Part shown: positions 1-9,217 of the stretch, piece by piece
Layout of the letters: each line of letters opens with the position of its first letter
How positions within the stretch are numbered: the first letter of the stretch is position 1
Assembly (NCBI RefSeq): GCF_014851585.1
Contig: NZ_JACVAB010000001.1
Span: 310,001 to 374,000, forward strand
Origin: Agrobacterium sp. AGB01
Lineage (GTDB): Bacteria; Pseudomonadota; Alphaproteobacteria; Rhizobiales; Rhizobiaceae
Reading direction: 5' to 3'
DNA length: 64,000 nt
The notes under the pieces: model-generated
The model's input: the letters and a program-made list of their open reading frames with translations, nothing else
Told to the model about the DNA's origin: nothing
The model's database searches: none
Program-made: the position numbers and the translations under genes

Positions 1-81
1 GGAGATAGGAAATCAGGCGGCGTTGCGCAACGGGGGAATGAGACTGCGCAACACATGCTTTGCCGAAAATACGGCCGGTTA

Positions 82-1374
82 TTAGTCGCTGATGCGCTCG
101 ACAAGCGCGCCGCAACGGGTCAGTTTTTCTTCAAGCCGCTCGAAACCACGGTCAAGGTGGTAGACGCGGGAAACGATTGTCTCACCTTCGGCTGCGAGAC
201 CGGCAATGACCAGCGAAACAGAGGCGCGAAGGTCTGTTGCCATGACCGGTGCGCCACGCAGGCGCTCGGTGCCCTCAATGCGGGCCGTCTGGCCGGAGAG
301 GGTGATCTTTGCGCCAAGCCGCGCCAGTTCCTGCACATGCATGAACCGGTTTTCGAAAATGGTTTCCGTCACATGGGCCACGCCCTGCGAGCGGGTCATC
401 AGCGCCATGAACTGTGCCTGCAGGTCGGTCGGGAAACCGGGGAAAGGTTCGGTGACAATATCAACCGGCTGAATGCCATTGCCGTTGCGCACCACACGCA
501 GACCGCTTTCGGTCTCGGTAATGGTGGCGCCAGAGCGGCGAATGGTCTCAAGGGCTGTGTCCAGCAGGGCAGCAGTGGTGCCTTCCAGCACAACGTCACC
601 ACCGGTCATGGCCACAGCCATGGCATAGGTGCCAGTTTCAATGCGGTCTGGCAGCACGCGGTGGCGCGCACCGGAAAGCGACGTCACGCCTTCAATGGTA
701 ATCGTGGATGTGCCAGCGCCTTCAATTTTTGCGCCCATGGCGGTCAGGCACTTGGCGAGATCAACAACTTCCGGCTCCTTGGCCGCGTTGTGAATAACCG
801 TCGTACCCTTGGCGAGTGTGGCCGCCATCAGCATGACATGCGTGGCACCGACCGAAACTTTCGGGAAAGTGTAGCTGTTGCCAACAAGGCCACCCTTGGG
901 GGCAGTGGCAGTGATGTAGCCACCATCGATTTCCATGGTTGCGCCGAGCGCTTCCAGGCCGTCAATGAACAAATCGACCGGTCGCGTACCGATGGCACAG
1001 CCGCCGGGAAGCGAAACGCGGGCTCTGCCTTCACGGGCAAGCAACGGGCCAATAACCCAGAAGCTGGCGCGCATCTTGGAAACCAGTTCGTAAGGTGCGG
1101 TCGTGTCGACAACGGTGCGGCAGGTGAAGTGAACGGTACGCGAGTAAGATTCACCTTGGCTTTCGCGGCGACCATTGACGGAAATATCAACGCCATGGTT
1201 GCCGAGAATGCGGATCAACTGCTCCACGTCGGCCAGATGCGGCACGTTCTCAAGTGTCAGTGTATCACTGGTAAGCAGCGAGGCGATCATTAACGGCAGG
1301 GCAGCATTCTTGGCACCCGAAATAGGGATAATGCCGTTAAGTTTGTTGCCGCCGGTTACTTTGATGCGATCCAT
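82..1374 (-). CDS. murA: UDP-N-acetylglucosamine 1-carboxyvinyltransferase
   Basis: First committed step of peptidoglycan synthesis in the cytoplasm: transfers enolpyruvate from PEP to UDP-GlcNAc. The 430-residue product has the EPSP-synthase-like fold of MurA. Visible family marks are the N-terminal GAKNAALPL segment with K22-N23 and the loop [12 protein letters not shown], whose C126 corresponds to the PEP-binding, fosfomycin-target cysteine (Cys115 in E. coli). It is about ten residues longer than the E. coli enzyme, with extra sequence around residues 68-80. Full length, no defect seen. It lies 104 nt downstream of a small hypothetical gene on the same strand. Very secure. Confidence 0.97.
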   Translation of the reverse strand: MDRIKVTGGNKLNGIIPISGAKNAALPLMIASLLTSDTLTLENVPHLADVEQLIRILGNHGVDISVNGRRESQGESYSRTVHFTCRTVVDTTAPYELVSKMRASFWVIGPLLAREGRARVSLPGGCAIGTRPVDLFIDGLEALGATMEIDGGYITATAPKGGLVGNSYTFPKVSVGATHVMLMAATLAKGTTVIHNAAKEPEVVDLAKCLTAMGAKIEGAGTSTITIEGVTSLSGARHRVLPDRIETGTYAMAVAMTGGDVVLEGTTAALLDTALETIRRSGATITETESGLRVVRNGNGIQPVDIVTEPFPGFPTDLQAQFMALMTRSQGVAHVTETIFENRFMHVQELARLGAKITLSGQTARIEGTERLRGAPVMATDLRASVSLVIAGLAAEGETIVSRVYHLDRGFERLEEKLTRCGALVERISD

Positions 1375-1478
1375 ACGTCCCTACGGGCTTTGCGCCCGCC
1401 TTTCTCGTGCCTTTGTGAAGGATTGGTGTCCTTAGACGAAATCCTGCAGCGTTGCAATTTTGGCAGTCAGATTTCTTG

Positions 1479-1742
1479 TCAGCACGATTCGTCCGTTTTT
1501 GCGGCAGGCAAACCGATTGTTTCATCTTCTGCACCGGAACGTCGTGCCCGGGCCTGATGTTTGCGCCGCTGCAGGTTCTCGCGCAGCTTTTGTGCCGCCC
1601 GCGCCCTGCGCTGCTCCTCACGTTCTTTCACCTGATCTTTGCGGTCGCCCTTTTTCGCAATTTTTTGCTCAAGGGTATGTGCTGTGTCATCAGCGGCGGA
1701 GGAAATGGGCTCGAGCCCTTGTTTTGTGGTGTCTTCAGTCAT
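1479..1742 (-). CDS. Small charged hypothetical protein
   Basis: 87-residue product that I do not recognise as a named family. From about residue 25 to 70 it is dominated by Lys, Arg, Glu and Gln, with a pattern expected of a long helix or coiled coil (KEREEQRRARAAQKLRENLQ). No signal peptide, membrane segment or cysteine pair. It precedes murA on the same strand with a 104-nt gap, so co-transcription is possible. The Shine-Dalgarno before the ATG is weak. Kept because its codon use looks like its neighbours and the alternative frames are worse. Confidence 0.6.
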   Translation of the reverse strand: MTEDTTKQGLEPISSAADDTAHTLEQKIAKKGDRKDQVKEREEQRRARAAQKLRENLQRRKHQARARRSGAEDETIGLPAAKTDESC

Positions 1743-1896
1743 GTTTCGACATTATCGGAAAAATCCTCAAATCCATAGAGCCGGCTATTTTTTGCACCAC
1801 TATGTGAATAACTATCAAATTGCTGCTTGCGCTCGGGAAAAACCTATGGCAATAGGCGCCACGCTTGAAGTGTCGAGACCAAGTCAGACACCAGAT

Positions 1897-1971
1897 GCTG
1901 CTATAGCTCAGGGGTAGAGCACTCCCTTGGTAAGGGAGAGGCCGAGAGTTCAAATCTCTCTAGCAGCACCA
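1897..1971 (+). tRNA. tRNA-Thr (anticodon GGT)
   Basis: Full cloverleaf: acceptor arms GCTGCTA/TAGCAGC, D-arm with AGCTCAGGGGTAGAGC, anticodon stem CTCCC/GGGAG closing loop TTGGTAA (anticodon GGT), T-arm with GTTCAAATC. The 3' CCA is encoded. Reads ACC/ACU threonine codons. Confidence 0.95.
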
Positions 1972-2110
1972 TTTACCTCCTTAAAATAACTGATGATTTT
2001 CCGTTTAACCGGAATTCGGTTTATTGCGTCAAATCGCGCACTTGTCCGCAAACAGACAGGCGAAGTAGCCCCTCACGTCAAAACGATTCTTCCCAAGATC
2101 CGGAAAAGCC

Positions 2111-3283
2111 TTATTGGCCTGGCAGAATGCGCACCGAATAAATATTGATTGGCAAGCCGTTGCCATCGATATCGCTATTGATCAGCAGCTGGCCGGGAGA
2201 GTTTGGCACCAGTGACCGTTCAAACGTTGCGCGGAACAGCAGGTCAGCCTTTTCAGGCGTCGCCGTGAAGCGGTGGCGTGAGCAATCACCCAGGCTTGAG
2301 AAATCACAGCTGATGGCTACCTGCGTCTGGCGATCGGTCGAGGATTGCAGCGTCACCGCAATCGTTGAGGATTTGCCAGCCATTTCCTGCAGCACATTAA
2401 CGGGCACTTCAATGCTGACGTTGCCCTGTTCCGACGGCGTTCTGGACGTGATGCGGCTGGCTACGCCTGCGGCCGTGGCAATCTGCTCGATGCTGGCGTT
2501 GGAACCGGCCTTCATGCCCTGTCCGCGCTTGTCGGCATGGTAGATCTCGACCCAGTCATCAGAAAAACCACGTGCCGGATCAAAAGCAGGCGTAGGGGCG
2601 TTGCCCTGAAAATCCTCCGATTCGACCTGCGCTGGTGGGTTCGGCACGCTGGTGTCGCGCTCCGCTTCGCTGAGCAGCAGCCCGGAGGAATACACCCACC
2701 ATGCACCCATGCCGATAAAGGCAAGGGTAACGGAGGTCAGCAGAAGACGTGCAAAAAAGCCGCGTCGTTTTCTAGGGCGGACTGCACGTTCTGGCTTGAA
2801 GGCCAGCGAGCCGCCCTCAGACGGCGCTGTGCGCTGTTGCGCTGGTTCAGCTGCGTAAACATCGCGGGATGGCGCTTCAGGCTGCGGATAATGCCTGTCG
2901 TGATCATCAAGGCTAGGCGCCTCGTCATACTCATCCACTGGAGCGGAGCGCATATCTGGCTCAACGGATTCCGTGAAGGTTGGCGCGGTTTTCTGCGCCG
3001 AGACGGCTGGCGCAACGGCAGGGGCCACCGGTGATGAGGGCCTGATCATATGAGACTCGATCTTGTCGAGCAGCCTGTCGCGTTCCTGGGTTTCTATCTC
3101 GCGGATCAGTGTTTCCAAACGGTGACGTTGCTGGGCAATGACCTCTGGGTCATTTATGCCTTGCTTACGCATGCCCGCTTCGAGGGCCTGACGGGATGAC
3201 TGGTAAATGCGCGCGCGAACCTCAGGATTTGCCCGGTCCGATTTCTCAAGCGCATTGCGAATTGCCGTTTCCAGTCCGCTCAC
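2111..3283 (-). CDS. Membrane-anchored hypothetical protein with long periplasmic part
   Basis: 390 residues from the GTG at 3283, chosen because AAAGGA lies about seven bases upstream and the product then begins MSGLETAIRNALEKSDRANP, which I associate with a conserved rhizobial family; an ATG at 3346 would add 21 unlikely residues. Layout: N-terminal helical region with several Arg/Glu-rich stretches (1-80), a disordered Pro/Ala/Glu-rich linker (80-165), a basic stop RPRKRR, one membrane helix (about 173-195), and a C-terminal domain of about 195 residues facing the periplasm. No catalytic motif seen. Function unknown. Stands alone between a tRNA gene and the divergent nitronate monooxygenase. 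Confidence 0.8.
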   Translation of the reverse strand: MSGLETAIRNALEKSDRANPEVRARIYQSSRQALEAGMRKQGINDPEVIAQQRHRLETLIREIETQERDRLLDKIESHMIRPSSPVAPAVAPAVSAQKTAPTFTESVEPDMRSAPVDEYDEAPSLDDHDRHYPQPEAPSRDVYAAEPAQQRTAPSEGGSLAFKPERAVRPRKRRGFFARLLLTSVTLAFIGMGAWWVYSSGLLLSEAERDTSVPNPPAQVESEDFQGNAPTPAFDPARGFSDDWVEIYHADKRGQGMKAGSNASIEQIATAAGVASRITSRTPSEQGNVSIEVPVNVLQEMAGKSSTIAVTLQSSTDRQTQVAISCDFSSLGDCSRHRFTATPEKADLLFRATFERSLVPNSPGQLLINSDIDGNGLPINIYSVRILPGQ

Positions 3284-3444
3284 AAAGGGTCCTTTTTTGA
3301 CGTCACAGTTGATTCTTTTGCAATCGCTACCGTCAGATTTTGGCAATCACAAGCTTCAAGCTAATCAAATGCATCATTGGTCCCGGGAAAACAAGCACTC
3401 TGGCCTTTGGATAGCCGCGCAAAACACTGAAGCTATCAATGATT

Positions 3445-3475
3445 TTGACTTGTGTGGCACGTTCACTCTTATATT
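3445..3475 (+). promoter_or_regulatory. Candidate sigma-70 promoter of the nitronate monooxygenase gene
   Basis: TTGACT (3445-3450) and TATATT (3470-3475), 19-base spacer; TTATAT one base earlier gives 18. Start codon follows at 3512. Judged by eye only. Confidence 0.45.
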
Positions 3476-3511
3476 GTTGACGTGTGCGTAAACGTAAGTT
3501 GGAGGAAACGA

Positions 3512-4468
3512 ATGCTGCCAGATGTGCTGAAAAACAATGTGAGGCTGCCTGTCGTGGCATCGCCGCTGTTCATTATTTCGCATCCGCAGTTGACGCTGGC
3601 GCAATGCAAGGCCGGTGTCATTGGCGCGTTTCCCGCTTTGAATGCCCGCCCGGAAAGCCAGCTGGATGAGTGGCTGGCCCAGCTGACAGAAGAACTTGCG
3701 ACACATAATGCGGCGCATCCCGAACGCCCAGCCGCGCCATTTGCCGTGAACCAGATTGTGCATACCTCCAACAAGCGCCTTGAGCACGATCTTATGCTTT
3801 GCGTGAAATATAAGGTGCCGGTGGTGATTTCTTCACTGGGCGCGGTTCCAGAGGTCAATGCCGCCATTCATTCATACGGTGGCATTGTCCTGCATGACAT
3901 TATCAACAATCGCCACGCACAGTCTGCCATTCGCAAGGGGGCGGACGGCTTGATTGCCGTGGCAACCGGCGCCGGCGGCCACGCCGGCACATTGTCGCCC
4001 TTCGCGCTGGTTCAGGAAATACGCAGCTGGTTTGATGGCCCACTATTGCTGGCCGGTGCGATTGCCACAGGCGGCGGAATTCTGGCAGCGCAGGCCATGG
4101 GTGCTGATATGGCCTATATCGGCACGCCATTCATCGCCACAGAAGAGGCCCGCGCCACGGACGCCTACAAGCAGGCGCTGGTCGAGGCGCGTGCCGGTGA
4201 TATTGTCTACTCCAACTATTTTACCGGCATTCACGGTAACTATCTGAAATCGTCGATCACGGCTGCCGGGCTTGATCCTGACAATCTGCCCTCGGCTGAT
4301 CCCTCGAAGATGGATTTCGGCGCTGCCGTCACCGGTGCCAAGGCCTGGAAAGACATTTGGGGTGCCGGGCAGGGCGTTGGTTCCATTGATGGTGTGGGCA
4401 GTGTTGCCGCCCTTGTGGACCGGCTGGAGGCTGAATACCGCGAGGCACGTCAACGTCTGGCGCTATGA
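3512..4468 (+). CDS. Nitronate monooxygenase (2-nitropropane dioxygenase family)
   Basis: 318-residue FMN-dependent TIM-barrel enzyme expected to oxidise alkyl nitronates such as propionate 3-nitronate in the cytoplasm. Start chosen at 3512 because GGAGGAA sits at 3501-3507; a start at 3452 would add 20 residues with no ribosome site. Family marks: N-terminal PVVASPLFIISHP, the NQIV strand segment, the GAGGHAGT loop that binds FMN phosphate and carries the conserved histidine, and AGAIATGGGILAA followed by MGADMAYIGTPFIAT. Some relatives are enoyl-ACP-reductase-like (FabK) or act on other substrates, so the family call is firmer than the substrate. Confidence 0.9.
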   Translation: MLPDVLKNNVRLPVVASPLFIISHPQLTLAQCKAGVIGAFPALNARPESQLDEWLAQLTEELATHNAAHPERPAAPFAVNQIVHTSNKRLEHDLMLCVKYKVPVVISSLGAVPEVNAAIHSYGGIVLHDIINNRHAQSAIRKGADGLIAVATGAGGHAGTLSPFALVQEIRSWFDGPLLLAGAIATGGGILAAQAMGADMAYIGTPFIATEEARATDAYKQALVEARAGDIVYSNYFTGIHGNYLKSSITAAGLDPDNLPSADPSKMDFGAAVTGAKAWKDIWGAGQGVGSIDGVGSVAALVDRLEAEYREARQRLAL

Positions 4469-4520
4469 AATCTTGCCGCTTCTGACGGGTCTCTGGCGCT
4501 CGAAAAATGCGCTCGGAATG

Positions 4521-4543
4521 TGCCGCCAACATTAACGGCGGCA
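4521..4543. repeat. Inverted repeat downstream of the nitronate monooxygenase gene
   Basis: TGCCGCC and GGCGGCA arms around a nine-base loop, 52 bases after the stop codon. There is no T-run after it, so a terminator role is only a possibility. Nothing else is evident between 4469 and the tRNA at 4714. Confidence 0.35.
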
Positions 4544-4713
4544 TGCTCCCGACTGGCAAATTTGACGTTAGGCAGATGGGGCTTTGCGTCGCTCAAATTG
4601 GCGGTGGCATGGCAATGGAAAATTGACCTGCGGTTATTTCAGCACTTGAAATCCACCGTCATTATCTGTATCAGCCCCCGCATGATGTTTATCCGTTCGC
4701 GGATAACAAAAGT

Positions 4714-4789
4714 GCCGCTTTAGCTCAGTTGGTAGAGCACGTCATTCGTAATGACGGGGTCACGTGTTCGAGTCACGTAAGCGGCACCA
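4714..4789 (+). tRNA. tRNA-Thr (anticodon CGT)
   Basis: Acceptor arms GCCGCTT/AAGCGGC, D-arm TAGCTCAGTTGGTAGAGC, anticodon stem CGTCA/TGACG around TTCGTAA (anticodon CGT), T-arm GTTCGAGTC, encoded CCA. Reads ACG. It is the second threonine isoacceptor in 3 kb. Confidence 0.95.
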
Positions 4790-4959
4790 TTTCTTCCCGA
4801 TATCAAAAACTTAATATCTGCTGACGCCGAGTTTTGCGGGGGGGCGTCTCGTGTGCGTTCATTGCGCGTGGTCGAGCTAGATAGGGAGAATAATTGAGAC
4901 CAAGCATGATCGGACAATCAGCAGGCTGTTGCTGTGTTGAAAGTCTTTGAGAAAATAAG

Positions 4960-5035
4960 TGGTGCCCGAACGCGGATTTGAACCACGGACACGCGGATTT
5001 TCAATCCGCTGCTCTACCAACTGAGCTATTCGGGC
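4960..5035 (-). tRNA. tRNA-Phe (anticodon GAA)
   Basis: On the minus strand: acceptor GCCCGAA/TTCGGGC, D-arm TAGCTCAGTTGGTAGAGC, anticodon loop TTGAAAA with anticodon GAA, T-arm GGTTCAAATCC, encoded CCA. Appears to be the only phenylalanine tRNA here. Confidence 0.95.
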
Positions 5036-5103
5036 ACTTTGCCTCGTGTGAGGCTCGACCTTTTCAGGTCACCGAGAGTTTTGCTCTCCCGAAAGTGAGC
5101 GGG

Positions 5104-5131
5104 GTTATAACATCTTGTTCGGCCATGTCCA
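5104..5131 (-). promoter_or_regulatory. Candidate promoter of tRNA-Phe
   Basis: On the minus strand TGGACA (5131-5126), 16-base spacer, TATAAC (5109-5104), about 70 bases before the mature tRNA. The leader between contains short inverted repeats (AGAG...CTCT). By eye only. Confidence 0.4.
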
Positions 5132-5168
5132 GCGCCTGAAAGCATTTTTTTTGAGGAATTTCACGGTT

Positions 5169-5195
5169 AAAAAAAATGACGGCTGATTGGCCGCC
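5169..5195 (-). terminator. Rho-independent terminator of the cyo operon
   Basis: Reading the minus strand: GGCGGC, loop CAATCA, GCCGTC, then A and eight T. It lies about 43 bases after the SURF1 stop codon. Confidence 0.75.
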
Positions 5196-5237
5196 AAAGT
5201 TTTCGCTAGTCCCGTGATAAATATGGGCTTTCCGTTA

Positions 5238-6017
5238 TTAATCTTCCACAGCTGGCTTATGGCGGGTGTTCATATTCCGGCGCACATACCATGTTGCAAC
5301 CGCAACCATCAGCGCAAGTAGATACCAAGTGATGGCGTAGGAGAGGTGGCTGTTGGGAAATTTCAACTGTGTCAGGCCGCCGATCGGCACGCCGCCATCA
5401 TTTGGGGTGGCATCGGCATCAATGTAAAATGGCGCAGTGTCGCTCAGCGCATTCGCGGCAGCTATCTCTTCAATATTGCGCGAATACCAGCGGGCATTGG
5501 CGGGATCATTCGTCCGCAGGAAAAGCCCACCATGTTCCGGTGCGCGCATCAGGCCAACCACCGTCGCAGAACCGGTTATCTGGCCCTGCTGGCGCGTTTC
5601 GGCCAAGCGTTTGTCCGTCGGCACGAAACCGCGGTTGATGATCACTGTCGAGCCATCCTCGAGCCGCAGTGGCGTCAAGATCCAGTAGCCTGGGCCATAA
5701 TCGGTAACAGTATATACGGCCGCTTCCTTGTCATTCTGGAATTCACCAGAAAGCTGAACGCGTCGATATTCATAATCTTCGGGCTTGAGTGTCGCCCATT
5801 CAGTGCGTGCGGGTGGTGCAACAGGCTCGGCATGCACACGCGCATTGATGCGCTCAATAAGATCCAGCTTCCAGCCAAGCCGCTGTACCTGCCAAGTGCC
5901 GAGCGCCAACAGTGAGGTGATAAGGCAGGCTGACAGCGTATAGAGAACAGCAACAGCCAGACGTGAAGGGCTGGTACGGTGCGCAACTGGCGTGGAATGG
6001 GGCGTAGGGGTGGTCAT
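5238..6017 (-). CDS. SURF1-family oxidase assembly protein
   Basis: 259-residue inner-membrane protein predicted to help insert or deliver haem to a haem-copper oxidase. One N-terminal helix (about residues 20-42, VAVLYTLSACLITSLLALGTW, containing the typical GTWQVQRLGWK end) and one C-terminal helix (SYAITWYLLALMVAVATWY), with a periplasmic domain between; these are the standard SURF1 landmarks, as is INRGFVP. Start set at 6017, preceded by AGGAAAG; the longer reading frame to 6083 adds an unlikely tail. Last gene of the cyo operon, about 100 bases after cyoD, implying it serves the bo3 oxidase rather than an aa3 oxidase. Confidence 0.9.
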   Translation of the reverse strand: MTTPTPHSTPVAHRTSPSRLAVAVLYTLSACLITSLLALGTWQVQRLGWKLDLIERINARVHAEPVAPPARTEWATLKPEDYEYRRVQLSGEFQNDKEAAVYTVTDYGPGYWILTPLRLEDGSTVIINRGFVPTDKRLAETRQQGQITGSATVVGLMRAPEHGGLFLRTNDPANARWYSRNIEEIAAANALSDTAPFYIDADATPNDGGVPIGGLTQLKFPNSHLSYAITWYLLALMVAVATWYVRRNMNTRHKPAVED

Positions 6018-6120
6018 GGGGATCTTTCCTGCCTGTTCCGGCCCTGCACTCAAGTCTGTGCCGGAAAGAAAAACGCCGTGCATTCGGGTGAATGCACGGC
6101 GCTGACGTTGCCCTGAAAGA

Positions 6121-6513
6121 TCAGGGCAAGTTTCGCATTTGCTCGATTGTCATGGTCGGCATCATGTTCTTGTTCATGTTGTACATGACCCAGAGCGAAC
6201 CGATCAGCGTGATCATCACCACAACAACGGTGAAAATCAGTGCCATGAAGGTCCAGCCGCCTTCAGACTTCGTGTTCATATGGAGGAAGTAGATCATATG
6301 AACGAAAATCTGGATGACGCCGAGGCCCATGATCAGCAGGACTGTAAAGGTCTTGTTATCAAGAACGTCGCCCATAACCAGCCAGAACGGAACAGCTGTC
6401 AGAAGAACCGACAGGATGAAGCCGATCATATAGGACTTGAAGCTGCCGTGATCTGCGCCATCGTGATGATCGTGGTCATGATCATCGTGGTGTGCGTGTG
6501 TTTCGGAACCCAT
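6121..6513 (-). CDS. cyoD: Cytochrome bo3 ubiquinol oxidase subunit IV
   Basis: 130-residue accessory membrane subunit of the quinol oxidase. The N-terminus is a histidine/aspartate-rich stretch (residues 5-22), then three membrane helices typical of CyoD: SYMIGFILSVLLTAVPFWLV, a second containing GLGVIQIFVHMIYFLHM, and a third ending ITLIGSLWVMYNMN. Start at the ATG 6513, which overlaps the cyoC stop as TGATG; a GTG three bases upstream is possible. The histidine-rich tail is longer than in E. coli and might bind metal, but that is speculative. Confidence 0.95.
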   Translation of the reverse strand: MGSETHAHHDDHDHDHHDGADHGSFKSYMIGFILSVLLTAVPFWLVMGDVLDNKTFTVLLIMGLGVIQIFVHMIYFLHMNTKSEGGWTFMALIFTVVVVMITLIGSLWVMYNMNKNMMPTMTIEQMRNLP

Positions 6514-7139
6514 CACAGAACTCCCATCAGATATACGAAGGAAAATACGCCGATCCAGACCACGTCAAGGAAGTGCCAGAACATCGACAGGCACATCAGA
6601 CGACGCTTGTTGGCCGGGATAAGGCCGTGCTTGCCAACCTGGAACATCAAAGTGACCAGCCAGATGACGCCGAAGGTCACGTGCAGACCGTGTGTACCAA
6701 CCAGCGCGAAGAACGCCGAGAGGAACGCGGAGCGCTGCGGTGTCGCACCTTCGTGGATCAGGTGGTAGAACTCATAAAGTTCAACACATAGGAAGGCGAG
6801 GCCGAACACGCCGGTAATGCCGAGCCATATCAACGTTGTCTTGATCTTCTTCTTTTCCGATTCCAGCATGGCAAAGCCATAGGTGATCGAGGAAAGCAGC
6901 AGGAATGCCGTGTTGATGGCAACCAGCTTCAGGTCGAACAGGTCTGCACCGGAAGGACCGGCCGCATAACTGCGGCCGAGCACGGCATAGGTTGCAAACA
7001 GGGTTGCGAAGATGAGGCAGTCGCTCATCAGGTAGAGCCAGAAACCCAGCGAGGTGCCGTTTTCCGGGTGGTGGTCTTCCTTCAGGTAAAAGACCGGCGC
7101 TTCGCCTGTATCGGCGGTTGGTGCGTGTGTCTGGGCCAT
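6513..7139 (-). CDS. cyoC: Cytochrome bo3 ubiquinol oxidase subunit III
   Basis: 208-residue subunit III with five predicted helices, homologous to cytochrome c oxidase subunit III but lacking its first two helices, as is normal for CyoC. Diagnostic segments: LGFWLYLMSDCLIFATLFATY, the VGTHGLHVTFG helix, and the C-terminal FLDVVWIGVFSFVYLMG. It supports subunit I stability and proton/oxygen paths. Starts four bases after the cyoB stop; its own stop overlaps the cyoD start. Confidence 0.97.
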   Translation of the reverse strand: MAQTHAPTADTGEAPVFYLKEDHHPENGTSLGFWLYLMSDCLIFATLFATYAVLGRSYAAGPSGADLFDLKLVAINTAFLLLSSITYGFAMLESEKKKIKTTLIWLGITGVFGLAFLCVELYEFYHLIHEGATPQRSAFLSAFFALVGTHGLHVTFGVIWLVTLMFQVGKHGLIPANKRRLMCLSMFWHFLDVVWIGVFSFVYLMGVL

Positions 7140-7143
7140 TCTG

Positions 7144-9147
7144 TTACGCCTGTTCTGCGAGCAGCTTGGTGCGCTCCGCTTCTACTTTGGTCACGTCCGA
7201 AGCCGGAATGTAGTAGTCGCGATTGTAGTTGAAGGTATGAGCGATGGAGACGCCGATGATGGCAAGCAATGATAGCGCAGCCAACCACCAGATATGCCAC
7301 ACCAGAGCAAAGCCAAGTGCAATGCTGATGGCGCTGAGAATGACGCCCGTACCGGTGTTCTTTGGCATGTGAATGGGGATGAACCCTTCCACAGGACGTT
7401 CTGCACCGCGCTTCTTCATGTCGGCCCAGGCATCGACTTCATGCACGACAGGCGTGAAAGCGAAGTTATAGGCCGGTGGCGGAGAAGACGTCGACCATTC
7501 CAGCGTACGACCGTTGAAGGGGTCGCCGGTCACGTCACGCAACTGTTCACGCTTCAGGAAGCTTACGAAGAGCTGGATCAGGAAGCAGGCAATGCCGAGT
7601 GCGATAAGGAATGCACCGAATGCGGCAATGATGAACCAGATCTGCAAGGACGTGTCTTCGAACTGGCTGAGGCGGCGGGTTACGCCCATCAGGCCGAGAA
7701 CGTAGAGCGGCATGAAGGCGAAGTAGAAGCCGACAAACCAGAACCAGAAGGACAGTTTGCCCCAAAACGGATCAAGACGGTAACCGAATGCCTTCGGGAA
7801 CCAGTAGACGATGCCGGCGAGAACGCCGAACAGCACGCCGCCGATGATCACGTTATGGAAATGGGCAATCAGGAACAGCGAATTGTGCAGCACGAAGTCT
7901 GCTGGAGGAACGGCAAGAAGAACGCCCGTCATGCCACCGATGACGAAGGTGATCATGAAACCGATGGTCCACAGCATGGGGACATCGAAATTGATGCGGC
8001 CCTTATACATGGTGAACAGCCAGTTGAAGATCTTGGCACCCGTGGGGATGGAGATAATCATCGTCGTTATGCCGAAGAAAGCATTGACACTGGCGCCGGA
8101 CCCCATGGTGAAGAAGTGGTGCAGCCAAACGATATAGGCCAGAATGGTGATCACCACCGACGCGTAAACCATCGAAGCGTAACCGAAGAGACGCTTGCGC
8201 GAGAAGGTCGAGACGATTTCGGAGAAAACGCCGAAGGCAGGCAGGATCAGAATGTAGACTTCCGGGTGGCCCCAGATCCAGATGAGGTTGACGTACATCA
8301 TCGGGTTGCCGCCGAGATCGTTGGTGAAGAAGTTCGTACCAACGTAACGGTCAAGCGTCAGCAGGGCGATCGTTCCGGTCAGGATCGGGAACGAGGCCAC
8401 GATCAGGATGTTGGAACACAGCGATGTCCAGACGAAAATCGGCAGGCGCATCATGGTCATGCCCGGCGCGCGCATCTTGATGATGGTGACGATCAGGTTG
8501 ATACCTGACAGCGTCGTTCCCACACCGGCGATCTGTAGACCCCAGATGTAATAATCCACGCCAACGCCGGGACTGCCCTCAATGCCGGAAAGCGGCGGAT
8601 AGGCCAGCCAGCCTGTCTGTGCATATTCACCGATGAACAACGAGATCATGGTGATGATAGCGCCAGCTGTGGTCATCCAGAAGGAGAAGTTGTTGAGGAA
8701 GGGGAAAGAAACGTCACGCGCACCGATTTGCAAGGGAATGACGAAGTTCATCAAACCGGTAATCATCGGCATTGCCACGAACAAGATCATGATCACGCCG
8801 TGTGCCGTGAAGATCTGGTCATAGTGGTGCGGGTTGAGATAACCTTCGGATCCACCTGAAGCGATGGCCTGCTGGATGCGCATCATAATGGCGTCGGCAA
8901 AGCCGCGCAGCAGCATCACGAGGGCAAGAATGATGTACATGATACCGATCTTCTTGTGATCGATACTGGTAAACCATTCTTTCCACAGGTAGCCCCAAAC
9001 GCGAAAGTAGGTGAGAATACCGAGAAGTGCCGCGCCACCGAGGGCAACGGCCGCGAAAGTTACAACGAGAATTGGCTCGTGGAGCGGGATGGACTCCCAC
9101 GTCAGCTTCCCGAAAAGGAAGGACGTTTGATCGGAATTGACGACCAT
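7144..9147 (-). CDS. cyoB: Cytochrome bo3 ubiquinol oxidase subunit I
   Basis: Catalytic 667-residue subunit: oxidises ubiquinol, reduces oxygen to water and pumps protons. Fifteen-helix CyoB form. Visible key sites: quinol-site residues in RGFADAIMM and [11 protein letters not shown], the CuB/Tyr cross-link motif [12 protein letters not shown], the HH pair in WLHHFFTMG, the K-channel lysine region [11 protein letters not shown], and the haem-ligand helix [10 protein letters not shown]. All essential residues appear present. Between cyoA (70-base gap) and cyoC (4-base gap). Confidence 0.98.
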   Translation of the reverse strand: MVVNSDQTSFLFGKLTWESIPLHEPILVVTFAAVALGGAALLGILTYFRVWGYLWKEWFTSIDHKKIGIMYIILALVMLLRGFADAIMMRIQQAIASGGSEGYLNPHHYDQIFTAHGVIMILFVAMPMITGLMNFVIPLQIGARDVSFPFLNNFSFWMTTAGAIITMISLFIGEYAQTGWLAYPPLSGIEGSPGVGVDYYIWGLQIAGVGTTLSGINLIVTIIKMRAPGMTMMRLPIFVWTSLCSNILIVASFPILTGTIALLTLDRYVGTNFFTNDLGGNPMMYVNLIWIWGHPEVYILILPAFGVFSEIVSTFSRKRLFGYASMVYASVVITILAYIVWLHHFFTMGSGASVNAFFGITTMIISIPTGAKIFNWLFTMYKGRINFDVPMLWTIGFMITFVIGGMTGVLLAVPPADFVLHNSLFLIAHFHNVIIGGVLFGVLAGIVYWFPKAFGYRLDPFWGKLSFWFWFVGFYFAFMPLYVLGLMGVTRRLSQFEDTSLQIWFIIAAFGAFLIALGIACFLIQLFVSFLKREQLRDVTGDPFNGRTLEWSTSSPPPAYNFAFTPVVHEVDAWADMKKRGAERPVEGFIPIHMPKNTGTGVILSAISIALGFALVWHIWWLAALSLLAIIGVSIAHTFNYNRDYYIPASDVTKVEAERTKLLAEQA

Positions 9148-9217
9148 TTTAGCCTCTTGCGATTCAAAACAAATGTCGGCGCGGGGTTTCCGCGCCGTTG
9201 AAAGTCAGTGACGCCAG

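Noticed and set aside
1-81. Possible end or start of another gene left of murA
   Set aside because: Contains only a CGTTGCGCAACG palindrome (23-34); no open frame with a ribosome site or family match.
55-1293. 412-codon plus-strand reading frame over murA
   Set aside because: Antisense shadow of murA; low-complexity Gly/His/Ala-rich product without any motif.
7294-8508. 404-codon plus-strand reading frame over cyoB
   Set aside because: Mirror frame of a conserved membrane protein; product is highly charged (Asp/His/Arg-rich) and has no ribosome site.
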